NCBI GenBank assembly: GCA_015489145.1
Contig: WGAH01000883.1
Span: 1-5,305, forward strand
Direction: 5' to 3'
Source of the DNA: Deltaproteobacteria bacterium
GTDB taxonomy: Bacteria > Myxococcota_A > UBA796 > UBA2385
DNA: 5,305 bases
Shown: piece after piece, positions 1 to 4,789 of the stretch
Position numbering within the stretch: the stretch's first letter is position 1
How the letters are laid out: each line of letters opens with the position of its first letter
Position numbers and translations under genes: made by a program
The notes under the pieces: model-generated
What the model saw: the letters and a program-made list of their open reading frames with translations, nothing else
Databases searched by the model: none
Told to the model about the DNA's origin: nothing

Positions 1-1
1 G

Positions 2-382
2 GGGAGCGGCGGGGCCCTGGCCATCGCGGTGGGCAACCGGGTGCTCATGCTGGAGCACGCGACCTACTCGGTGATCACGCCGGAGGGCTGCGCGGCGATC
101 CTGTGGCGGGACCGGGCGGCCTGGCCCGAGGCGGCGGCGGCGCTGGGGCTGACGGCGGCGGACTGCCGGCGGCTCGGCGTCGTCGACGAGGTGATCCCCG
201 AGCCCCCGGGCGGGGCCCACCGCGATCCCGAGGGCGCCGTCGCGGCGCTGGGCGAGGCCCTCGCCCGTCACCTCGGGGAACTGCGCGGTCTCGACGCCGA
301 CGGCCTGCGCCGCGACCGGGCGGCGCGCTTCCGGCGCCTCGGGGCGGTGGTCGAGCTGCCCGAGGAGGACGCGACCCCGTGA
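2..382 (+). CDS. accA: Acetyl-CoA carboxylase carboxyltransferase subunit alpha, C-terminal part (5' truncated by window edge)
   Basis: The first committed step of fatty-acid synthesis is catalysed by acetyl-CoA carboxylase; this subunit forms, with AccD, the carboxyltransferase that moves CO2 from carboxybiotin to acetyl-CoA in the cytoplasm. The reading frame is open from base 2 and gives 126 residues that follow the C-terminal third of AccA: GSGGALAIAVGNR, then the very characteristic YSVITPEGCAAILW, then LGVVDEVIPEP and GGAHRDP, ending in an Arg-rich helix. The C-terminus runs about ten residues past the point where E. coli AccA stops, with an acidic tail. The true start is outside the window, so the GTG at 29 is only an internal valine. 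A fused AccD-AccA polypeptide cannot be excluded, because the N-terminal part is not visible. The stop codon overlaps the aroA start (GTGA), which suggests coupled translation. Confidence 0.95.
   Translation, partial: GSGGALAIAVGNRVLMLEHATYSVITPEGCAAILWRDRAAWPEAAAALGLTAADCRRLGVVDEVIPEPPGGAHRDPEGAVAALGEALARHLGELRGLDADGLRRDRAARFRRLGAVVELPEEDATP
362..369 (+). promoter_or_regulatory. Shine-Dalgarno sequence of aroA
   Basis: GAGGAGGA lies about 9 nt upstream of the GTG at 379, inside the last codons of accA (Glu-Glu-Asp). It supports the GTG at 379 over the longer open frame that begins at 103, whose added residues are a Gly/Arg-rich out-of-frame reading of accA. Confidence 0.75.
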
Positions 383-1683
383 AGCTGCTTCCCGCCGACG
401 GCCCCCTGCGCGGCCGGGTGCGGGTGCCCGGCGACAAGTCCGTCGCCCACCGGGCGCTGATCTTCGGCGCCCTGGCCGAGGGGATCACCGAGATCTCCGG
501 CCTGCCCGCCGGCGCCGACGTGGCGAGCACCGAGCGGGTCCTGCGGGCGCTCGGGGTGGCCGTCGACCGCGACGGCTCCCGGGCGCGGGTGCGGGGCGGG
601 CGCCTCGACCCGCCCGCCAGCCCCCTCGACTGCGGCAATTCCGGCACGACGGCGCGGCTGCTCCTCGGCGCGCTGGCGGGCCACGCCGCGCCGGGGCGGA
701 CGGCGCGCCTCGACGGGGACGCCTCCCTGCGCCGCCGGCCCATGGGCCGGGTCACCGGCCCCCTCGCCCGCATGGGGGCCCGCTTCGAGGGCCCGGCCGA
801 GCGCCTGCCCCTGGCGGTGCGCGGCGGCCCGCTGCGCGGCGTCGTCCACGAGGTGCCCGTCGCCTCGGCCCAGGTGCGCGGGGCCCTGCTGATCGCCGGG
901 CTGGCCGCCGGGGGCCGCACCGAGGTGCGCCAGCCCCGGGGCTGCCGGGACCACACCGAGCGCCTGTTCCGGGCGATGGGGGTGCCGGTGGAGGCGCGCC
1001 CCCTGCCGGGACGCCCCGGCTGGGAGGCGGTCGCCGTCGCCGGCCCGGCCCGCCTGCGCGGCCGTCCCCTGGCGGTGCCCGGCGACCCCAGCTCGGCGGC
1101 CTTCCTGCTGGCGGCGGCGGCGCTCGTGCCCGGCAGCGAGGTCACGGTGGAGGGCGTGTCGCTCAACCCGACGCGCACCGGCTTCCTGGCGGTGCTGCGG
1201 GCGATGGGGGCGCGGGTCGAGGCGCGGCCCGGGGGCGAGGCGGCGGAGCCGACGGGCACCGTGCGCGTGCGCCCGGGGCGCCTGCGCGGGGTGGACATCC
1301 CCCCCGAGGCGGTGCCGGGCCTCGTCGACGAGCTGCCGGTGCTCGCCGTGCTCGCCGCCGTCGCCGAGGGCCCCACCCGCATTCGGGGCGCCGCCGAGCT
1401 GCGGGTCAAGGAATCGGACCGCCTCGCCGCGGTGGCCGATCTCCTCGGGGCCCTGGGGGCGCGGGTCGTCGAGCGGCCCGACGGCCTCGACATCGCCGGG
1501 GGGGCCCGCCTCCGCGGGGCGGCGCTGCGCGGGCACGGCGACCACCGCGTCGTCCTGTCGGCGGCGGTGGCGGCCCTCGCCGCCCGGGGGGCCAGCCGGA
1601 TAGACGACGCGGCGCCGGCGGCGGTCTCCTTTCCCGAGTTCTTCGCGGTGCTCGACCGCCTGCGGCGCGGAGGGAAGCCTTGA
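379..1683 (+). CDS. aroA: 3-phosphoshikimate 1-carboxyvinyltransferase (EPSP synthase), class II
   Basis: This cytoplasmic enzyme of the shikimate pathway joins phosphoenolpyruvate to shikimate-3-phosphate, giving EPSP and phosphate on the route to chorismate. The 434 residues match the family length. Visible signatures in order are PGDKSVAHR (17-25; Lys20, Ser21, Arg25), CGNSGTTAR (85-93), SAQVR (163-167), RDHTE (190-194), GDPSS (235-239), NPTR (263-266), the catalytic-region Asp317 in LVDELP, LRVKESDR (341-348; Lys344, Glu345, Arg348) and GDHR (387-390). RDHTE, GDPSS and NPTR are the class II motifs of the Bacillus/CP4 type. The fourth class II motif, usually SAQxK, has Arg at its last place. 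Position 89, equivalent to CP4 Ala100, is Gly as in B. subtilis, so that known glyphosate-insensitivity change is absent. The GTG start at 379 overlaps the accA stop and has its own Shine-Dalgarno. The stop overlaps the cmk start. Confidence 0.97.
   Translation: MKLLPADGPLRGRVRVPGDKSVAHRALIFGALAEGITEISGLPAGADVASTERVLRALGVAVDRDGSRARVRGGRLDPPASPLDCGNSGTTARLLLGALAGHAAPGRTARLDGDASLRRRPMGRVTGPLARMGARFEGPAERLPLAVRGGPLRGVVHEVPVASAQVRGALLIAGLAAGGRTEVRQPRGCRDHTERLFRAMGVPVEARPLPGRPGWEAVAVAGPARLRGRPLAVPGDPSSAAFLLAAAALVPGSEVTVEGVSLNPTRTGFLAVLRAMGARVEARPGGEAAEPTGTVRVRPGRLRGVDIPPEAVPGLVDELPVLAVLAAVAEGPTRIRGAAELRVKESDRLAAVADLLGALGARVVERPDGLDIAGGARLRGAALRGHGDHRVVLSAAVAALAARGASRIDDAAPAAVSFPEFFAVLDRLRRGGKP
1669..1673 (+). 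promoter_or_regulatory. Shine-Dalgarno sequence that decides the TTG start of cmk
   Basis: GGAGG (within GGAGGGAA) ends 6 nt before the TTG at 1680. No ATG or GTG precedes the Walker A motif at a better position, so this site supports initiation at the uncommon TTG codon and re-initiation by ribosomes finishing aroA. Confidence 0.75.
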
Positions 1684-2429
1684 ACCCCACCCCCACCGAC
1701 GCGGCGGGCGCCCCCCGGCGCATCGCCATCGCCATCGACGGCCCGGCCTCCTCGGGCAAGGGCACCGTCGCCCGCCTCGTCGCCCGCAAGCTCGGCTACG
1801 CCTGGATCGACACCGGGGCGATGTACCGGGCGGTGGCGCTCCTCGCCCGGGAGCGGGGGGTCGCCTGGTCCGACGCCGAGGCCCTCGCCCGCATCGCCCG
1901 CGAGGCGGACTTCGCCTTCTCCTGGGACGGCGCCACGCTGCGCCTGCGCGTGGACGGCCGCGACGTGAGCGAGGCGATCCGCACCGACGAGATCGGGCGC
2001 GGCGCCAGCGACGTGAGCGTGCACCCGGCGGTGCGGGCGGCGCTGCTCGACCGGCAGCGGGCGCTCGGGCGGGCCGGCGGCGTGGTGATGGACGGCCGCG
2101 ACATCGGCACGGTGGTCCTGCCCGACGCCGAGGTGAAGATCTACCTCGACGCCACCCCCGAGGAGCGCGCCCGGCGGCGCCACCGCGAGTTCCTCGCCCG
2201 GGGCATCGACAAGGACTTCGCCGAGGTCCTCGCCGAGATCCGGGAGCGCGACCACCAGGACAGCACCCGCGCCGCCGCGCCCCTGCGGGCCGCCGAGGAC
2301 GCCCGGGTCATCGACTCCACCGGCCTGACCCCCGAGGAGGTGGCGGATCGCGTCCTGGCGGCGGTGCGGGAGCGCCTCGAAAGCGGCGCGGCCGGCGCCG
2401 GCCTTGACGCGGAGGATCGCCCGCGCTAG
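1680..2429 (+). CDS. cmk: Cytidylate kinase (CMP/dCMP kinase)
   Basis: The product phosphorylates CMP and dCMP with ATP, feeding CDP/dCDP into nucleotide, phospholipid and DNA synthesis in the cytoplasm. Of its 249 residues, 15-20 form the first beta strand (IAIAID) and 21-29 the Walker A loop GPASSGKGT. IDTGAMYR (43-50) is the nucleotide-monophosphate binding segment of this family. MDGRDIGTVVLPDA (137-150) is a Cmk hallmark, followed by KIYLDATPEERARRR, the Arg-rich lid, and LAEIRERDHQDSTR with the conserved ERD-x-x-D-x-x-R pattern. The C-terminus keeps VIDST. The protein is about 20 residues longer than E. coli Cmk: roughly 12 extra at the N-terminus (PTPTDAAGAP) and a short Ala/Gly-rich tail. 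The TTG start overlaps the aroA stop (TTGA) and has a good Shine-Dalgarno. Unlike many deltaproteobacteria, no ispH gene or fused IspH domain follows. Confidence 0.96.
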   Translation: MNPTPTDAAGAPRRIAIAIDGPASSGKGTVARLVARKLGYAWIDTGAMYRAVALLARERGVAWSDAEALARIAREADFAFSWDGATLRLRVDGRDVSEAIRTDEIGRGASDVSVHPAVRAALLDRQRALGRAGGVVMDGRDIGTVVLPDAEVKIYLDATPEERARRRHREFLARGIDKDFAEVLAEIRERDHQDSTRAAAPLRAAEDARVIDSTGLTPEEVADRVLAAVRERLESGAAGAGLDAEDRPR

Positions 2430-2432
2430 GGG
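2404..2432 (+). promoter_or_regulatory. Candidate sigma-70 promoter for rpsA
   Basis: TTGACG (2404-2409) matches the -35 consensus at five of six places. After exactly 17 nt comes TAGGGG (2427-2432), which keeps only the leading TA of a -10 element. It overlaps the last codons and stop of cmk and would start transcription near 2439, leaving a leader of about 225 nt before rpsA. A separate promoter is expected biologically, because S1 is needed at far higher levels than AroA or Cmk. The weak -10 keeps confidence modest. Confidence 0.4.
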
Positions 2433-2665
2433 GAGCCGCCCTCTGGCAGCCGTGCGGGGTGCGGCGCCCTCCGGCGAACCCTCGTCCGCGCACGATGAAA
2501 CCTGCCTGCCGCTCAGCGGCCACCCGCCTCGGCGGGACCGGGCGTCCGCGAGGGGAACGCGGCCGCCCAGCCGGGCTGGAATCCCCCAGCCCCGGCGGTG
2601 CCCCCTTCCCATCACCACGACACCAACCCGCGCCCCGCGGCGCGGCACGAGGATTCAACCACTCC
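2430..2665 (+). other. rpsA 5' leader / intergenic region with several hairpins
   Basis: No gene is supported in these 236 nt. The rpsA frame happens to stay open upstream (ATG at 2495, and further back to 2459), but that reading gives a Pro/Arg/Gly-rich segment unlike any S1 N-terminus, and neither start has a Shine-Dalgarno. Inverted repeats visible by eye are GCCGC/GCGGC at 2508-2520 (3-nt loop), CCTCG/CGAGG plus CGG/CCG at 2527-2553 with one bulge, CCAGC/GCTGG at 2567-2579, and GGCTGG/CCAGCC at 2574-2591 extendable to 2571-2595. The last two share the GCTGG strand and cannot form together. In gammaproteobacteria the rpsA leader is the target of S1 autoregulation; whether this leader does the same is inference. 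Confidence 0.55.
2649..2653 (+). promoter_or_regulatory. Shine-Dalgarno sequence of rpsA, widely spaced
   Basis: GAGGA lies 12 nt upstream of the ATG at 2666, longer than the usual 5-9 nt. The spacer is A/C/T-rich and free of strong pairing, unlike the GC-rich sequence before it. It is the best purine-rich site near the start and supports ATG 2666. Confidence 0.55.
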
Positions 2666-4423
2666 ATGCCCGCAAACGACATCCCTCTCGACGCCGACCC
2701 CACCCAGCTCGACCGCGAGGCCTTCGAGGCCCTGTTCAACCAGGAGCTCGACCAGAAGGACATTCGCGAACACTCCGTGGTGCAGGGCCGCGTGATCGGC
2801 ATCGACGGCGACTGGGTCACCGTCGACGTCGGCTACAAGGCCGAAGGCGTCATCCCCGTCGACGAGTTCCGCGACGAGGAAGGCAATCTCACCATCGAGG
2901 TCGGCGACACCGTCGACGTCTACCTCGACAGCATGAACGAGGACGAAGGGCAGCTCATCCTCTCCAAGCGCCGCGCCGACGAGATGAAGGCCTGGGAGGA
3001 GATCTCCCGCGCCTTCGACGCCGGCGAGACGGTGCGCGGCACGATCACCGCCCGCGTCAAGGGCGGCCTGAACGTCGACATCGGCGTCAAGGCCTTCCTC
3101 CCCGGCAGCCAGGTCGACCTCCGCCCGGTCAAGAACCTCGAGAAGCTGCTCGGCGAGGAGATGGAGTTCAAGATCATCAAGTTCAACAAGCGCCGGGGCA
3201 ACATCGTGCTCAGCCGCCGGGTGCTGCTCGAGGAGAAGCGGGCCATCGAGCGCGCCCGCACCCTCGAGGAGCTCGAGGTCGGCCGCATCATGAAGGGCGT
3301 GGTCAAGAACATCACCGACTACGGCGCCTTCATCGACCTCGGCGGCATCGACGGCCTGCTGCACATCACCGACATGACCTACGGGCGCATCAACCACCCG
3401 AGCGAGATGGTCGAGGTGGGCCAGGAGCTCGAGGTCAAGATCCTCAAGTTCGACCCCGAGACCCAGCGCGTCAGCCTCGGCTACAAGCAGATCCGCCCGG
3501 ACCCGTGGGAGGAGGTCGACATCAAGTACCCGGTGGGCTCCATCGTGCGCGGCAAGGTCGTCTCCATGCAGGAGTACGGCATCTTCGTCGAGCTCGAGGA
3601 CGGCATCGAGGGCCTGGTGCACACCAGCGAGATGAGCTGGAACAAGCGCATCAAGCACCCGAGCAAGCTGGTCAACATCGACGACTACGTCGAGGCCAAG
3701 GTGATCAGCGTCGACGTCGAGGCCAAGCGCATCAGCCTGTCCATGCGCGAGCTCGAGCCGAACCCCTGGGACCTCGTCGACCAGAAGTACCCGGTGGGCT
3801 CCATCGTCACCGGCAAGGTCCGCAACATCACCGACTTCGGCCTCTTCGTCGGCATCGAGGAGGGCATCGACGGCCTGGTCCACATCAGCGACCTGTCCTG
3901 GTCGCAGCGGGTCCGCCACCCCTCCGAGCTCTACAAGAAGGGCGACGAGGTCGAGGCGCGGGTGCTCAACATCGACCGCGAGAACGAGCGCTTCAGCCTC
4001 GGCATCAAGCAGCTCAAGGAAGACCCCTGGCTCAGCGTGCAGGGCCGCTACTTCCTCGGCCAGGTGGTCAAGGGCAAGGTGGTCAGCCGCACCGACTTCG
4101 GCGTCTTCGTCGAGATCGAGGAGGGCGTCGAGGGCCTGGTGCACCTCTCCGAGCTCCTCGCCGCCGACGACGGCGGGTCCTCCTGGGCCGACCAGTACCC
4201 CGACGGCCGCGAGATCCTCGTCGAGATCCGCCGCATCGACCCGCACGAGCGCCGCATCAGCCTCTCCGAGCGCGGCGCGGCCGAGCGCGGCGACGGCAGC
4301 GTGGACGACTACATGGCCCGCCAGGGCGACAGCACCGCGCGCCTCGGCGACGTGATGGGCGACCTCGGCCAGAAGCTCGTCGAGAAGGGCCTCGACCGCA
4401 TCGGCGACAGCCAGGGCGAGTAG
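2666..4423 (+). CDS. rpsA: 30S ribosomal protein S1, six S1 domains
   Basis: S1 binds mRNA on the small ribosomal subunit and helps unfold and place messages for initiation. The 585-residue product has an N-terminal segment typical for ribosome docking (acidic, FEALFNQEL near 24-32), then six OB-fold S1 repeats at about 36-104, 120-185, 206-275, 291-362, 378-450 and 465-536, and a tail to 585. Domain 3 (GVVKNITDYGAFIDLGGIDG, then LLHITDM) is nearly canonical. Domains 3-6 show the repeated pattern GxVxxxTDFGxFVxIEEGxxGLVH. Linkers such as DPWEEV, NPWDLV and DPWLSV separate them at 85-87 residue spacing. Domain 6 is diverged after LVHLSEL, where the usual tryptophan/HPSE segment is replaced by AADDGGSSWADQYPDG. 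The tail (YMARQGDSTARLGDVMGDLGQKL) resembles that of deltaproteobacterial S1 proteins as I recall them. Codons differ from the neighbouring genes: CGC, GGC and CTC strongly dominate over CGG and GGG, consistent with high expression. Confidence 0.98.
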   Translation: MPANDIPLDADPTQLDREAFEALFNQELDQKDIREHSVVQGRVIGIDGDWVTVDVGYKAEGVIPVDEFRDEEGNLTIEVGDTVDVYLDSMNEDEGQLILSKRRADEMKAWEEISRAFDAGETVRGTITARVKGGLNVDIGVKAFLPGSQVDLRPVKNLEKLLGEEMEFKIIKFNKRRGNIVLSRRVLLEEKRAIERARTLEELEVGRIMKGVVKNITDYGAFIDLGGIDGLLHITDMTYGRINHPSEMVEVGQELEVKILKFDPETQRVSLGYKQIRPDPWEEVDIKYPVGSIVRGKVVSMQEYGIFVELEDGIEGLVHTSEMSWNKRIKHPSKLVNIDDYVEAKVISVDVEAKRISLSMRELEPNPWDLVDQKYPVGSIVTGKVRNITDFGLFVGIEEGIDGLVHISDLSWSQRVRHPSELYKKGDEVEARVLNIDRENERFSLGIKQLKEDPWLSVQGRYFLGQVVKGKVVSRTDFGVFVEIEEGVEGLVHLSELLAADDGGSSWADQYPDGREILVEIRRIDPHERRISLSERGAAERGDGSVDDYMARQGDSTARLGDVMGDLGQKLVEKGLDRIGDSQGE

Positions 4424-4446
4424 TCCCGCCCCGGTCGCGTTAGACT

Positions 4447-4478
4447 CGGCCCGCCTGTCCTCCGGGACGGGCGGGCCG
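4447..4478 (+). terminator. Strong hairpin after rpsA, possible terminator lacking a U-tract
   Basis: Bases 4447-4460 pair with 4465-4478 in a 14-bp stem that has one G-U wobble (4456/4469) and otherwise Watson-Crick pairs, closed by the loop TCCG (4461-4464) on a C-G pair. That is the very stable C(UNCG)G tetraloop class. It starts 24 nt after the rpsA stop. The sequence after it (TCGCGCCTCGGG) has no T run, so it is not a canonical intrinsic terminator. It may instead be a 3'-end stabilising structure, a partial attenuator limiting read-through into lapA, or a U-less terminator of the kind proposed for GC-rich genomes. Confidence 0.55.
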
Positions 4479-4511
4479 TCGCGCCTCGGGAACCCCGGCC
4501 GGCCGACGAAG

Positions 4512-4516
4512 GGAGG
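4512..4516 (+). promoter_or_regulatory. Shine-Dalgarno sequence of the lapA-like gene
   Basis: GGAGG (within GGGAGGAAG) ends 5 nt before the GTG at 4522. This near-ideal site fixes that GTG as the start. Confidence 0.8.
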
Positions 4517-4521
4517 AAGAC

Positions 4522-4782
4522 GTGAGCCTCGCGCGCTGGTTGAAGTGGGTGGTGCTGCCGCTGATCGTCGTGGGGCTCGGCGGCCTGTTCGCCGTGCAGA
4601 ACGGCGAGCGGCGGTCCGATCTTTCGCTGGATCTCGGCTTCGCGGCGTGGCACCTGCGCGAACCCGCGCCGATTCCCGCCATCGTCGGCGTCGCCCTCGC
4701 CGTGGGGCTGGTGGTGGGCCTCGTCCTGGGCCTCGCCCTGCGGGGCCGGCCGGCGGCGCCGCCGCCGAGCGACTGGACCTGA
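4522..4782 (+). CDS. lapA: LapA/DUF1049-family small inner-membrane protein
   Basis: The 86-residue product has the LapA-domain layout: a short basic N-terminus (RWLK), a first membrane helix at about 9-25, the family hallmark AVQN at 24-27, a polar/hydrophobic loop of about 25 residues (LSLDLGFAAWHL), and a second helix at about 51-73 rich in Gly, Val and Leu, ending in RGR and a Pro-rich tail. In E. coli, LapA (YciS) works with LapB in the inner membrane to regulate lipopolysaccharide synthesis through LpxC turnover. In more distant bacteria the role of DUF1049 proteins is not established, so the family call is firmer than the function. In gammaproteobacteria lapA follows rpsA and ihfB and precedes lapB; here it follows rpsA directly, and no lapB follows. 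Start is GTG with a strong Shine-Dalgarno. Confidence 0.82.
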   Translation: MSLARWLKWVVLPLIVVGLGGLFAVQNGERRSDLSLDLGFAAWHLREPAPIPAIVGVALAVGLVVGLVLGLALRGRPAAPPPSDWT

Positions 4783-4784
4783 GG
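4781..4784 (+). promoter_or_regulatory. Shine-Dalgarno of the lipoprotein gene, overlapping the lapA stop
   Basis: GAGG begins within the TGA stop of lapA and ends 5 nt before the GTG at 4790. Together with the lipobox 13-16 codons later, it decides the start and suggests translational coupling to lapA. Confidence 0.6.
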
Positions 4785-4789
4785 CGCCC

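Noticed and set aside
103..378. N-terminal extension of aroA starting at 103
   Set aside because: It overlaps accA out of frame, is Gly/Arg-rich, and the EPSP synthase N-terminus aligns properly only from the GTG at 379.
661..700. Glyphosate-tolerance signature of the CP4 type in AroA
   Set aside because: The residue matching CP4 Ala100 is Gly89 in NSGT just upstream of this stretch, as in sensitive-type enzymes; class II membership alone does not show tolerance.
75..2648. 857-codon open frame on the minus strand across accA, aroA and cmk
   Set aside because: It is the complement of three confidently identified genes, is Arg/Pro/Ala-rich low-complexity, and arises because stop codons are rare in GC-rich DNA. 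No family motif is visible.
2459..2665. Longer rpsA start at 2459 or at the ATG at 2495
   Set aside because: The added residues are Pro/Arg-rich and unlike S1 N-termini, and there is no Shine-Dalgarno before either start. ATG 2666 gives the expected acidic N-terminus.
2612..4246. 544-codon minus-strand frame opposite rpsA with repeated Asp/Val/Leu/Ala-rich blocks
   Set aside because: The apparent protein repeat is the mirror image of the S1 domain repeats in rpsA and not an independent gene.
2404..4443. 679-codon + strand frame overlapping rpsA in another frame
   Set aside because: It is a shadow of rpsA, with a His/Arg/Pro-rich composition produced by frame-shifted reading of GC-rich codons.
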